Shown here: one piece after another, positions 8,157 through 16,931 of the stretch | Layout: each line of letters starts with the position of its first letter | How positions within the stretch are numbered: position 1 is the first letter of the stretch | From: JACVRW01 sp052038485 | Lineage (GTDB): Bacteria > Actinomycetota > Thermoleophilia > Solirubrobacterales > Thermoleophilaceae | Assembly: GCA_052038485.1 (NCBI GenBank) | Contig: JBQGCL010000106.1 | Location: forward strand, 62,001 to 126,000 | Direction of reading: 5' to 3' | DNA: 64,000 bases | The notes under the pieces: generated by a model | Told to the model about the DNA's origin: nothing | What the model saw: the letters and a program-made list of their open reading frames with translations, nothing else | Database searches by the model: none | Translations under genes and position numbers: made by a program

Positions 8157-9565
8157 CTGCGGCGGCGGAAGTCGTAGGCCAGGATCTGGCCGGCCATGAA
8201 CCAGAGCACGACGCCGTGGCTGCCATAGAACTCGTCGCCCGCGGCGAGCGTGACGAGCAGGAAGACGAACATCGAGAACAGCGCCAGGCGGAGATCCTGC
8301 CCGGGGGCCCGCGCCCTGGCGCCGTTCCAGGCCGCGATCAGGATATAGCCGAGCGCGCCGGCCACGATCAGGAAGCCGACCGGCCCGACCTGGTACATCA
8401 GCGCCAGGTAGCCGTTGTCGGGCGCCCGCAGCAGCGACTCGCCCTTGAGCTTGGTCGCCTCGCCCGCGCTGCCCAGCCCGTGACCGATCGGGGCCGTGGC
8501 TGCGACCGGCAGCGTGTCGCCGAAGGTTGCCTTCCGCTCGGTGGCCGAGGTGTCCTGGCCGAGGTTCTGGATGGTCTTGAAGCGATCGACCACGTTGCGC
8601 GCCGTCGAGCTGACCGGCGAGAGCGCGAACGCCGTGAGCACGGTCACCAAGACCGCCCCGAAGATGATCCGGGCGCTGGCCCCGCGGGAGGCGATCACGT
8701 GAGCGACCCCCGCGACCATCAGGCCGAGCCAGGCCGAGCGCACGAACGTGAGCGAGCACGCGACGCCCACGATCACGAGCGCCAGCGCCGCCGGCCAGCG
8801 CAGACGGTGCACCGTCAGGAACATCAACAGCGTGAGCCCGAGCAGGCCGCCCAGCGTGCCCGGGCTGTTCATCGACGAGAACACGCGCACCGCCTCGCCG
8901 CCCTCGATGCCGATGCTGCCGAACTGGGTCGCCTCGAGCCACGACTGGTCCCAGTTCGGCAGGCCGAAGATGTGCTGGTAGATCGCGTAGAGCGACACCA
9001 CCGGCATGCCGTAGAGCAGGACCTTGCGCAGCGTGCTGTCCCGAGCGAGCGTGCGCTCGCCGACGCCGAGCACGGCCGCCGACACGGCGGCCAGGTAGGC
9101 CACGAACGCGTAGATCCCCGAGCTCGGCCCGGCGACGAGCCCCAGCGGAAGGCCAATCGCGAACGCCCCGGCGACCGCGAGCAGGACGCGCCGGATCACG
9201 GTCGGCACGTGGAAGTTGAGCAGTTCGAGACCCGCGATCGCGCTCGTGGCGAGGAACGGCGCCAGCGACAGCGGATCGCTCTCCAGGTAGCCGGTCATCA
9301 AGCCCTCCAGGCGGCGCAGGCCGGGCGCGATGAACCAGAACGCGAACACGGCGATGATTCCCCACTGGCGGTTGTACTGGTGGAGGGCGATGACCAACGC
9401 GACCAGCGTGAACGCCGTCGCAGCCTGCACAGAGACCATCAGCGCGCCGGCCACGACGATCGCCGCGGCGCCACCCGCGACCAGGGTGAACGCGAGGTCC
9501 CCGCGCAGAAGGGTCACGCGTGGCCCGCTGCCGGCGGAACGCACGCGCCAGATCAGCCCGCCCAC
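8111..9565 (-). CDS. O-antigen ligase family membrane protein (polymerase 1)
   Basis: A polytopic membrane protein of 484 residues of the Wzy/WaaL (PF04932) family, which joins lipid-linked oligosaccharide units or transfers them to an acceptor. About a dozen hydrophobic segments are visible. A large external loop near the middle carries DRFKTIQNLGQDTSATERKA followed by PIGHGLGSAG and GYLALMYQVGPVGFLI, the usual layout of the catalytic loop. Start GTG 9565 overlaps the end of the upstream GT4 gene by 13 bp, so they form one minus-strand unit. It is the first of four polymerase/ligase-type proteins in the window. Confidence 0.85.
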   Translation of the reverse strand: MGGLIWRVRSAGSGPRVTLLRGDLAFTLVAGGAAAIVVAGALMVSVQAATAFTLVALVIALHQYNRQWGIIAVFAFWFIAPGLRRLEGLMTGYLESDPLSLAPFLATSAIAGLELLNFHVPTVIRRVLLAVAGAFAIGLPLGLVAGPSSGIYAFVAYLAAVSAAVLGVGERTLARDSTLRKVLLYGMPVVSLYAIYQHIFGLPNWDQSWLEATQFGSIGIEGGEAVRVFSSMNSPGTLGGLLGLTLLMFLTVHRLRWPAALALVIVGVACSLTFVRSAWLGLMVAGVAHVIASRGASARIIFGAVLVTVLTAFALSPVSSTARNVVDRFKTIQNLGQDTSATERKATFGDTLPVAATAPIGHGLGSAGEATKLKGESLLRAPDNGYLALMYQVGPVGFLIVAGALGYILIAAWNGARARAPGQDLRLALFSMFVFLLVTLAAGDEFYGSHGVVLWFMAGQILAYDFRRRSQLEAEKRAAWMASS

Positions 9566-10755
9566 GGCGCCTCCGCTCGATCGTCGCGCCGGCCGGCCGC
9601 CGCGACCGGGGGCGCGATCGCGGCCCCGTAGACGGCCAGCATCCCGCGTGCGTGAGCCGCGTCGGTGAAGCGGGCGGCCGCCGGGGGGCCGGCCGCGCTC
9701 AAGCGCTCAAGCGCGTCCCGGTCGCGCAGGAGCTCGGTGGCCGCGCCGACCCACGCCTCGGGGTCCTTGGGCGGAAGCGTCCGGCCGCAGGCGCGGTCGT
9801 CGACCAGCTCGGGACCGGCGCCGACTTCGCCCACAAGCGGCGGCGTGCCCACGGCCATGCTCTCGACCGTGACCAGCCCGAACGGCTCCTCCCATGACGG
9901 AAGCAGCGACAGGTCGAGCGCGCGCAGCAGCCCGGGGACGTCGTCACGCTGTCCGAGGAAGTGCACCGCGTCGCGCACGCCGAGCTCGTCCACCAGCGCC
10001 TCGAGCGAGCGCTTGAAGGCGTGGTTGTCGTAGCGCACGCCCCTGCCGCCGAAGACCACCTCGCCGACGATGACCAGGTGGGCGTCCACGCCGGCGCGAC
10101 GCACTCCCGCCAGGGTTCGGATCGCCACGTCCTGTCCTTTCCACGGGGTGATCTGCGCCACCTGCCCGAGCAGGGCCGTGTCCGGGCCCAGCCCGAGCTG
10201 CTCGCGCAGCGGCGCGGGCTGGACCTCGGGATTGAAGCGGGCGTGGTCGATGCTGTTGTAGACGCGCGTCGCGACCGGCCGGCGGAGCCCATCGTTGAAC
10301 TTGGCGGCCGTGTAGTCGGAGACCGCGGCGACCCCGCCCGCCGTGCGGACCAGCAGGGAGCGGATCATGCTGCCCATGCGCGTCAGCGGCACGTGCTCGT
10401 GAGCGCGGACGACGTATGGGACCCGCGCCGTCGAGGCCATGATCCCGACGCGCGTGCTGTTGGCGTGGATCACGTCGGCGCGGAAGCGTCGTGCCGCCCG
10501 CGCCAGCGCGACCCCGCCGGAGATGAGCTGCGCGATGCCGAGCGGGGTCTGGATCGGGTGCGGCCGCAGACTCGCGTCGACGGTCGGCACCGGCAAGCGC
10601 TCGATACCGGCGCGGTCCACGGCGTCCGTCAGCGCCCCCGTGGACGGGCAGGCGACGCAGACGTCGTGCTCCCCGCGCAGGCTCTCCACCAGGCGCATCA
10701 GGGACACCTCGCCGCCGCTCCAGGCGCTGGTGTGGTTGGCGAACAGGATTCTCAT
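9553..10755 (-). CDS. GT4 family glycosyltransferase
   Basis: A GT-B glycosyltransferase of 400 residues. It starts MRILFANHTSAWSGGEVSLM, a typical GT4 N-terminus with the glycine loop; HANSTRVGIMAS closes the acceptor domain, and the donor domain has GPDTALLGQVAQITPWKGQD and the EX7E segment FGLVTVESMAVGTPPLVGEV. ATG 10755 was chosen because the 16 upstream in-frame residues are encoded by the repeat at 10765-10803 and look non-coding. It follows the methyltransferase gene by 49 bp and overlaps the polymerase gene by 13 bp. Confidence 0.88.
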   Translation of the reverse strand: MRILFANHTSAWSGGEVSLMRLVESLRGEHDVCVACPSTGALTDAVDRAGIERLPVPTVDASLRPHPIQTPLGIAQLISGGVALARAARRFRADVIHANSTRVGIMASTARVPYVVRAHEHVPLTRMGSMIRSLLVRTAGGVAAVSDYTAAKFNDGLRRPVATRVYNSIDHARFNPEVQPAPLREQLGLGPDTALLGQVAQITPWKGQDVAIRTLAGVRRAGVDAHLVIVGEVVFGGRGVRYDNHAFKRSLEALVDELGVRDAVHFLGQRDDVPGLLRALDLSLLPSWEEPFGLVTVESMAVGTPPLVGEVGAGPELVDDRACGRTLPPKDPEAWVGAATELLRDRDALERLSAAGPPAAARFTDAAHARGMLAVYGAAIAPPVAAAGRRDDRAEAPWAG

Positions 10756-10764
10756 CGAACCCGA

Positions 10765-10803
10765 CCCGGGACGGGACCGTCCACCCCGGGACGGACAGTC
10801 CAC
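10765..10803. repeat. Imperfect tandem repeat, two units of about 20 bp
   Basis: CCCGGGACGGGACCGTCCAC (10765-10784) is followed directly by CCCGGGACGGACAGTCCAC (10785-10803): one deletion and one substitution. It fills the 49-bp gap between a methyltransferase and a GT4 gene of the same minus-strand unit. It could be slippage-derived or a small regulatory repeat; nothing in the sequence decides. Confidence 0.6.
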
Positions 10804-10804
10804 C

Positions 10805-11611
10805 TTACATCCGGCCGGGCGACGAGCTCCCCACTCGGGCCACGACGGCCAGCTGGCCCGCGAACGAGGGCAACAGCCGTGCGATCAGCCGCGCTGCGGC
10901 CGTACGGCCCTCGCCCTGATAGCTGACCAGCTCACAGCCGAGCCGCTCCAGGCGGCGGCGCACCTCGGCCGCGTTGCTCCAGTAGATCGCGTCGGCGTCG
11001 TAGCCGACCACACCGGACGCGAGCGTGTGCGCGCGCCGCGCGAACGCGTCGCGACCCAGCGCCGCGGCCGTCGACCGGCCCACGTTGCGCGCGAGCAGGG
11101 CCAGCGCGGCACGTCTGGAGCGCAGGCCGAGGTAGGGCGTCCGGCCGCGGGTCAGGTCGACCAGGATCCGAGCGCCGGCCAGCGGCGAGGTCAGGTTCGG
11201 CGAGCAGACGACGACCAGCCCGCCGGGGCGGACGACGCGCACGAGCTCGTCGAGGAACGCGCGCGGATCGGCCACGTGCTCGATCACGTTGAGCGCGCCG
11301 GCCGCCGCGAAGGCCCCGTCCTCGAGATCGGTCCGGCGGGCGAAGTCGGCGACGAAGAAGCCCGGCTCGTCGGGCAGGAAGCGCGCCGAGCTGTCCGTGC
11401 CGACCGCGTCGAAGCCGGCCTCACGCAGCATCCGCGTGCTTGTCCCGATCCCGCACCCGACGTCGAGCACGCGCGATCCCGGCTCACCCCAGCGACGGAA
11501 GTAGGACAGGTACTGCGCGAACATCGACTCGTCCTGCCCGGCGAGCATCGCACGGTACTCGCTCGACCCGCGGTAGTAGTCGGTGAGGTCCGAGCCCACG
11601 CAGCGCGACAC
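10805..11611 (-). CDS. Class I SAM-dependent methyltransferase
   Basis: A soluble methyltransferase of 268 residues. SAM-binding motif I is RVLDVGCGIGTSTRML (about residues 48-63), the acidic motif II region is AVGTDSSARF, and NVIEHVADPRAFLDELVRVV with RPGGLVVVCSPN are the later motifs. The C-terminal half (about 150-268) is less typical and may hold the acceptor site. Start GTG 11611 overlaps the upstream stop as TAGTG (one shared base), which suggests coupling with the hydrolase-like gene. In this context a sugar O-methyl decoration is the likely role. Confidence 0.85.
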   Translation of the reverse strand: MSRCVGSDLTDYYRGSSEYRAMLAGQDESMFAQYLSYFRRWGEPGSRVLDVGCGIGTSTRMLREAGFDAVGTDSSARFLPDEPGFFVADFARRTDLEDGAFAAAGALNVIEHVADPRAFLDELVRVVRPGGLVVVCSPNLTSPLAGARILVDLTRGRTPYLGLRSRRAALALLARNVGRSTAAALGRDAFARRAHTLASGVVGYDADAIYWSNAAEVRRRLERLGCELVSYQGEGRTAAARLIARLLPSFAGQLAVVARVGSSSPGRM

Positions 11612-12912
11612 TAGCGCCGCGCCGCGACCTCCAGCACCACCGGCCGCCCGGCCATCAGCAGCGCGACCCGCCCGTGGCTCAGCGGCGCCCTGACCAGCCG
11701 CCGCGAGCGCACCGGGTCACCGGCGCGGACGCGTCGGGCGTCCGGCAGCGTCACCGTCACCCGCCTGGGCGCGACGCGCACGCCCCGCTTGTGCTCGATG
11801 TCCCACATGCTGGCCGTGCGCCAGAGCGCGACCAGGTAGTTGCCGTTGGCCTTGCGCAGCACGAGCTGGTGCACGTCCGCCGGTCCGCGCACGCCGATGC
11901 GCAGCGGCCGCTGGCGGGTGCGCCCGCCGGCCGGGCCGACCAGCGTCAGCAGGTTCTTCAGCGCCGTGAAGGCGGGCTTGGGGGAGAAGTCGCGGCGCAG
12001 CAGGCCGAAGTGCTGCTCGGGATCGCGCCCGCGCGGGTCCGGCTTCTCGTCGAGCAGCTCGTACGCGTAGGTGCGCCGGATGCCGGAGGCGAAGTGCTGG
12101 AGGAACGTGCGCGTCAGGTAGACGGCGGCGACCTGCTCGGAGACACCCGGCTGCTGGTCGGCCGGACCGCGCATCGCGTTGTGGTAGCCCGCCTCGGTCG
12201 CCCAGACGGGCTTGCGGCCCGAGACGGTGCTCCCGCGGGCGAGCTCGGCGCGCACCTGGCGGGAGTCGGGCGACAGCCCGTAGGTGTAGGGGTGGATGTT
12301 GCCGACGTCGAGGAAGGCGCGCTGGTCGCCGACGCGGCGCGCGCCGGTGGGCGTGCCGAACGCCGGGCCGATCACCGGCAGCCCGCGCAGGGCCGGGTTG
12401 CGCTTCGCCTTGCGGTAGAGCTCACGGCTATAGCGGGTGAGCCGGCCCGCCCAGCCGTGCGTGCCGCTGAAGTGGTCGACCTCGTTGGGCTGCTCGAGCG
12501 CCTCGGTCGCGTGGCGCAGCCGGCCGCCGGCCACCGCCAGCAGCTGGTCGATCGTCCCGGCCGGGTTGCCCGGCTTGCCGACGATGAAGTCGAACCGCAT
12601 CCCGTGCGCGGCGGCCAGGTCGACGGCCCTGAAGTAGCGCTCGTTCCAGTCGCGCCACTGGGGCGCCGGGTTCCCGTAGATGCCGTCGCGCAGGTGCTTC
12701 ACGCCGAGCTCGTCGAGCCTGGCCACCACGCGCGGCCAGTTGCCGTAGGCGGTGTCGTAGTAGACGGCATGGGTCACCACGCCGACCGAGTCGCGGAACG
12801 AGGCCGCGCTCTTGGGCTTCACGGCATGGGCGCTCGCAGCCGGCGCGACTGCCAGCAAGCACGCCCCAGCCACGAGCAGTCGGGCGAAGACTGCACGCAT
12901 GTGATTACGCAT
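11611..12912 (-). CDS. Secreted clan-A glycoside hydrolase-like protein, paralogue 1
   Basis: A predicted exported barrel protein of 433 residues with a signal peptide (LLVAGACLLAVAPAASAHA). It shares with the proteins at 14046-15554 and 15650-16909 the block DTAYGNWPRVVARLDELGVK-HLRDG after the first strand, the acid/base glutamate E144 in EQPNEVD, and the nucleophile candidate E240 in WATEAGYHNA. A C-terminal beta-rich domain follows (about 345-433: LRIGVRGPADVHQLVLRKAN, LALWR-like, VTVTLPD). ATG 12912 is used; ATG 12900 is an alternative four codons later. It heads the minus-strand unit down to the polymerase at 8111. It probably acts on a cell-surface polysaccharide; the substrate is unknown. 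Confidence 0.78.
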   Translation of the reverse strand: MRNHMRAVFARLLVAGACLLAVAPAASAHAVKPKSAASFRDSVGVVTHAVYYDTAYGNWPRVVARLDELGVKHLRDGIYGNPAPQWRDWNERYFRAVDLAAAHGMRFDFIVGKPGNPAGTIDQLLAVAGGRLRHATEALEQPNEVDHFSGTHGWAGRLTRYSRELYRKAKRNPALRGLPVIGPAFGTPTGARRVGDQRAFLDVGNIHPYTYGLSPDSRQVRAELARGSTVSGRKPVWATEAGYHNAMRGPADQQPGVSEQVAAVYLTRTFLQHFASGIRRTYAYELLDEKPDPRGRDPEQHFGLLRRDFSPKPAFTALKNLLTLVGPAGGRTRQRPLRIGVRGPADVHQLVLRKANGNYLVALWRTASMWDIEHKRGVRVAPRRVTVTLPDARRVRAGDPVRSRRLVRAPLSHGRVALLMAGRPVVLEVAARR

Positions 12913-12963
12913 CGGCGTTCGCGTGCCCGGGTTGACGGTGCTCGCTGCCGATCCGGACGGACG

Positions 12964-12969
12964 TACGAT
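12964..12969 (+). promoter_or_regulatory. -10 element of a leaderless promoter
   Basis: TACGAT ends 6 nt before GTG 12976 in the 63-bp gap between divergent genes, so the glycosyltransferase mRNA would start at its start codon. This supports GTG 12976 as the start. No -35 at the usual 17-bp spacing is obvious. Confidence 0.55.
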
Positions 12970-12975
12970 CCCCGC

Positions 12976-14049
12976 GTGTCAGGGATCGCACTGGTTCACG
13001 ACTACCTACTCGTGCTGCGCGGCGCGGAGCGGACGTTCGCCGCGATGAGCGACGTCTGGCCCGAGGCGCCGATCTTCACGCTGCTCTACGACGAGGAGGG
13101 CACCGGCGGGCGCTTCGCGGGCCACTCCGTGACGACCTCGCCGCTCCAGCGGCTCGGGGCCAGCCAGGACAGCTTCCGCGGCATGCTGCCGCTGTTCCCG
13201 GCCGCGGTCCGGCGGCTCGACCTGAGCGGCTACGACACGGTCGTGTCGAGCAGCAGCGCCTTCGCGCACGGCGTCCGCCCGGATCCGGGGGCGAAGCACC
13301 TCTGCTATTGCTACTCGCCGTTCCGCTACGCCTGGCACGAGCGCGACCGCGCGCTCGCCGAGGTGCCCCGGGCGGTGCGGCCGATGCTCGACTTCTTCCT
13401 GCGCCGGCACCGCGCGTTCGACCGGCGCGCGCTGGCCACGGTCGACCGCTTCCTGGCCACCGGCGAGATCGCGCGCGAGCGCATCCGCCGCTTCTGGGGC
13501 CGGGACGCCGAGGTGCTTCACCCGCCGGTCGAGGTCGACCGCTTCTCGATCGGAGCTCCCGGCGAGCACGTCCTGTTCGTGGCCGAGCTGGTCCGCCACA
13601 AGCGCCCGGAAGTGGCGATCGAGGCGGCCGTCGCGGCGGGCCGGCAGATCAAGGTGGTCGGCACAGGGCCCGAGCTGGGGCGGCTGCGCGAGCGCTACGG
13701 GCAGGCGGCCGAGTTCCTCGGGCGAGTGGACGACGAGCGCCTGGCCGGGCTCTACGCGGAGGCCGCCGCGCTGGTCGTGCCCAACGTGGAGGAGTTCGGC
13801 ATCGCCGCCGTGGAGGCCCAGGCGGCCGGGCGCCCGGTGGTGGCGATCGACGCTGGCGGCGCGCGCGAGACCGTGCTGCCCGAGCAGACCGGCGTGCTCG
13901 TGCCGGAGGGTGACCCGGCGGGGCTCGCCCGGGCGCTGCGCGGCGACCTGACCCGCTTCGACCCGCGAGCCATCCGCGAGCACGCACAGCGCTTCCGCCC
14001 GGAGGTGTTCCGCACGCGTCTGCGTGAGCTGGTCGAGGGGCTCGGCTAG
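12976..14049 (+). CDS. GT4 family glycosyltransferase (mannosyltransferase-like)
   Basis: A GT-B enzyme of 357 residues. The N-terminus GIALVHDYLLVLRGAERTFA and the segment HLCYCYSPFRYAWHERDRAL are typical of WbaZ-like mannosyltransferases (HDYL...GAER, CYCxxPxRY). The donor domain has ELVRHKRPEVAIEAA, VVGTGPELGRLRERY and the EX7E segment FGIAAVEAQAAGRPVVAIDA. A paralogue with the same HDW/GAER and CYCHTPMRYVW signatures lies at 24300-25430. It overlaps the convergent hydrolase-like gene by 4 bp. Donor GDP-mannose is a family-based guess. Confidence 0.87.
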   Translation: MSGIALVHDYLLVLRGAERTFAAMSDVWPEAPIFTLLYDEEGTGGRFAGHSVTTSPLQRLGASQDSFRGMLPLFPAAVRRLDLSGYDTVVSSSSAFAHGVRPDPGAKHLCYCYSPFRYAWHERDRALAEVPRAVRPMLDFFLRRHRAFDRRALATVDRFLATGEIARERIRRFWGRDAEVLHPPVEVDRFSIGAPGEHVLFVAELVRHKRPEVAIEAAVAAGRQIKVVGTGPELGRLRERYGQAAEFLGRVDDERLAGLYAEAAALVVPNVEEFGIAAVEAQAAGRPVVAIDAGGARETVLPEQTGVLVPEGDPAGLARALRGDLTRFDPRAIREHAQRFRPEVFRTRLRELVEGLG

Positions 14050-15554
14050 CGCCGCGTCGCCCGCACGCAGGTCTGCACCCAGCGGACCTTGCCGCGGCGC
14101 CAGCTGGCGCGCATCTGGCGGCGCGCGAGCTTGCGGCGCTTGGCCTTCGACTTGCGCTTGGCCTTGCTCGAGCCGGCGCAGCAGCGCGACGCCTTGCGCG
14201 CCTTCAGCGCCGACGCGCAGCTGCGCGGCCGCTTCGACGCCCTCTTGCCCTCGCCGGCGCCGCCCGTCTCGACGCCGCGCGGGGTCAGCTTGAGCACAAC
14301 CGGTCCGCCGCCGACGTCGACGGCCAGCCGCGACGGCGACGTCCAGCGCTGCTGCTCCTCGCCGGAGTCGACCGGGTTGAACCGGCGCGCCAGCGAGATC
14401 CGGTCGCCGAGCGCGACCTCGACCCGGTCACTCGCCGGGAACAGGTCCACGCGGTTGCTCGCGCTCCAGACGCTCACGGCCCGCCACAGGACCAGCGAGT
14501 AGGTCCCGTCGGCGGAGCGCAGCAGCAGCTGGCGCAGGTCGGCCGGCGCGCTGTCGAACCCGAGGTGCAGCCCGCCCGGCGCCGCCACCGGTGCGGAGTC
14601 CGCGTCGACGGCGCGCAGCAGGTTGCGCACGGACAGGAAGGCCGGCTTGCGCGACAGGTCCGCCCGCAGCAGCCCGAAGCGGTTCTCGGTCAGCGGCAGT
14701 CCCGGCGGCTTGGAGGCATCGGTCCACGGATCGGCCAGCTGGAAGAAATAGGTGCGCTCGACGCCGCCGCGGAAGCCCTCCAGCACCAGCCGGGGCGAGT
14801 AGAGCGCGGAGGCGCGCTCCGAGACCGGCAGGTTGCCGCCGGTCGTGCCGAGGTCTGTGTGGTAGCCCGACTCGGTGGCCACCAGCGGCTTGGAGCCCGT
14901 CGCCCCGGCCGCCTGGAACCGCAGGACGGCGAGGTCGTGGTAGGGCTGGAACGCGCTCGGGTACGGATGGAAGTTGCCCTTGTCCGCCCATGCCGTCAGA
15001 TCGCCGAGCTGATTCGTCGTCGCCGGATAGCCGACCGCCGGCGACAGCACCGGCAGCCCGGCGAGGGCCGGCTCCGAGTTGACGCGGGTGAAGAGGCGCT
15101 GCTGGTACTCGCGCGCATGCTGGATCCACTGCGGGTCGCCCGTGAGGTTGGGCTCGTTGGGCGCCTCGATCGAGATCACCGCGCCGCGGACCTTGTCGCG
15201 GATCCCGTTCAGGGTCGCGTTCATCTGGGCGTCGCCGCCGGCCAGCGTCCCGACGATGATGTTCGCCTTGATGCCCTCGGCGGACAGCTGGTTGAGCCGG
15301 TTGACGTTGTAGGAGCAGGTGGGGCAGAGGCCGTCGCGGATGTAGCGGACGCCGAGCTCGTGCAGGCGCGAGCGCACCGTGGGGAAGTCCCCGTAGGCGG
15401 TGTCGATCCAGGCGAGGAAGAGGTTGACGCCGACGGAGTCGCCGAGCGCGCGCGAGGACTTGGCACCGACGAACGGCTCCGACTGCGCCTGCGCAGGGGC
15501 GGCTATTGCAAGGACGGCGAGAACGGTGGCGGCGACTCCACGCAATGCGAGCAC
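14046..15554 (-). CDS. Secreted clan-A hydrolase-like protein with Lys/Arg-rich tail, paralogue 2
   Basis: An exported barrel protein of 502 residues (signal peptide VAATVLAVLAIAAPAQAQS). It has the family block DTAYGDFPTVRSRLHELGVR-YIRDG, the acid/base candidate E134 in IEAPNEPN and the nucleophile candidate E228 in VATESGYHTD, then a beta-rich C-terminal domain. Unlike its two paralogues it carries an extra tail, residues about 437-502, full of Lys and Arg (KAKRKSKAKRRKLARRQ) with five cysteines (SCAS, RCCA, TCVR and the like). The tail may bind acidic polysaccharide or the cell wall; this is inference. Start GTG 15554 is 95 bp from the divergent paralogue 3. Confidence 0.77.
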   Translation of the reverse strand: MLALRGVAATVLAVLAIAAPAQAQSEPFVGAKSSRALGDSVGVNLFLAWIDTAYGDFPTVRSRLHELGVRYIRDGLCPTCSYNVNRLNQLSAEGIKANIIVGTLAGGDAQMNATLNGIRDKVRGAVISIEAPNEPNLTGDPQWIQHAREYQQRLFTRVNSEPALAGLPVLSPAVGYPATTNQLGDLTAWADKGNFHPYPSAFQPYHDLAVLRFQAAGATGSKPLVATESGYHTDLGTTGGNLPVSERASALYSPRLVLEGFRGGVERTYFFQLADPWTDASKPPGLPLTENRFGLLRADLSRKPAFLSVRNLLRAVDADSAPVAAPGGLHLGFDSAPADLRQLLLRSADGTYSLVLWRAVSVWSASNRVDLFPASDRVEVALGDRISLARRFNPVDSGEEQQRWTSPSRLAVDVGGGPVVLKLTPRGVETGGAGEGKRASKRPRSCASALKARKASRCCAGSSKAKRKSKAKRRKLARRQMRASWRRGKVRWVQTCVRATRR

Positions 15555-15649
15555 GAGTGTTGCCGTTGCCGCGCACGCGGAACCTCAAACATCCGTCCAG
15601 CGCGTTGGACTGCGGCATCGGGCCGATCCAGGCTGCAAGATTGCGACCA

Positions 15650-16909
15650 GTGAGGCGCCGCACGATCCTCGCGCTTGCCGCTGCCGTGGTCGTCTTCGCC
15701 GTCGCGGCGGTCATCCTGGAGATCACCGAGGAGCAGGGTTCGTCGCCGCCGCAGGTTGCCGGCGAGAGGCCCGCCGCGGGGCTCGTGGACTCCATCGGCG
15801 TCAACGTCCACTTCAACTTCCTCGACACCGCCTACGCCCGCCAGGTGGAGGTGATCGACCGGCTGCGCGAGCTCGGCATCCACAACCTGCGCGACGGGCA
15901 GCCGCTCGCCGGCCAGGCGATCGAGACCGTGATGCCGGCGGCCGCCCGCGAAGGCATGCGGATGACGCTGATCACCGACGCGGCGCGCGACCCGGCCCCG
16001 GACGTCCAGCAGTCGGTACGCGTGCTGGGCGACCGGATCGCGGCCTTCGAGGGGCCGAACGAGCTCGACAACTCGGGCGACCCGGGCTGGGTCGGCCGGC
16101 TGACCGCCTACATGCCGGCGCTGAGCGCCGCCGTCCGCAAGGAGGCCCCCGGCGTCACTCTGATCGGCCCCAGCGTCCTCATGGGCCCCAGCCGGGTCGA
16201 GCTGCCCGAGAACCTGCCGGGGCTGTACAACGCCCACCCCTACGCGCTCGGCGGGCCGCCCGAGCCGACCATCGGCACCGCCGTGCACGAGGCGAGGCCG
16301 GCCGGGATCCGCAAGGGCGCCTTCTTCACCGAGCTCGGCTACCACAACGCCCTCGCCGCCAGCACCGGGCAGCCGCCGGTGTCCGAGGCGACGGCCGCCG
16401 TCTACCTGCCGCGGGCGCTGGTGGCGGCCTACGCCGCCGGCGTGCGCCGCACGTTCGTCTACGAGCTGCTCGACGAGAAGCCCGAGCCGGGCCTGGTCGA
16501 CTCCGAGCAGCACTTCGGCCTGCTGCGCAACGACCTGTCCCCGAAGCCGGCGTTCACGGCGATCAAGACGCTGATCGCGGCGGTGCGGTCGTCGCCCGGC
16601 CCGGGCCCCCGGGCGCTGCCGTGGGACCTGCGGTCGCCGGACGACGAGGACGTGCAGCACCTGATGCTGGCGCGACGCGACGGCTCGCGCGCGATCGCGA
16701 TCTGGCGCCCGGTGTCGGTCTGGGACACCGACGAGCGGCGCGCGGTCGACCCCGGCAGCGTTCCGGTCGAGCTGCTCTGGGGGCTGACGGCGCGCGACGT
16801 GACGGTCTGGCGCCCGAGCGTCTCCGAGCGGCCAGTGCTGCGCCGCGGTGAGACTCGCCGGCTGAAGCTCGACCTGGCCGGCGATCTGGTCCTGGTCAGC
16901 TTCCGGTGA
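15650..16909 (+). CDS. Membrane-anchored clan-A hydrolase-like protein, paralogue 3
   Basis: 419 residues from GTG 15650. The N-terminal RRRTILALAAAVVVFAVAAVILE is an uncleaved-looking signal anchor, so the domain would stay tethered outside the membrane. It has the family block DTAYARQVEVIDRLRELGIH-NLRDG, the acid/base candidate E138 in FEGPNELDNS and the nucleophile candidate E228 in FFTELGYHNA. A shared motif with paralogue 1 is VYELLDEKPEPG...EQHFGLLRNDLSPKPAFTA. CAAGAT lies 8 nt upstream of the GTG; a longer upstream reading frame overlaps the divergent gene and was rejected. The flippase gene follows 22 bp after the stop. Confidence 0.77.
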   Translation: MRRRTILALAAAVVVFAVAAVILEITEEQGSSPPQVAGERPAAGLVDSIGVNVHFNFLDTAYARQVEVIDRLRELGIHNLRDGQPLAGQAIETVMPAAAREGMRMTLITDAARDPAPDVQQSVRVLGDRIAAFEGPNELDNSGDPGWVGRLTAYMPALSAAVRKEAPGVTLIGPSVLMGPSRVELPENLPGLYNAHPYALGGPPEPTIGTAVHEARPAGIRKGAFFTELGYHNALAASTGQPPVSEATAAVYLPRALVAAYAAGVRRTFVYELLDEKPEPGLVDSEQHFGLLRNDLSPKPAFTAIKTLIAAVRSSPGPGPRALPWDLRSPDDEDVQHLMLARRDGSRAIAIWRPVSVWDTDERRAVDPGSVPVELLWGLTARDVTVWRPSVSERPVLRRGETRRLKLDLAGDLVLVSFR

Positions 16910-16919
16910 CGGGCTGGCA

Positions 16920-16925
16920 TACGGT
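16920..16925 (+). promoter_or_regulatory. -10 element before flippase 1
   Basis: TACGGT ends 6 nt before ATG 16932, in the 22-bp gap after the hydrolase-like gene. It decides the start in favour of the ATG over the in-frame GTG at 16926. Confidence 0.5.
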
Positions 16926-16931
16926 GTGACG

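Noticed and set aside
15617..15627. ATCGGGCCGAT palindrome in the gap between hydrolase paralogues 2 and 3
   Set aside because: Short arms and a GC-rich background make chance likely; it is 22 bp before the plus-strand start but shares no sequence with the other repeats.
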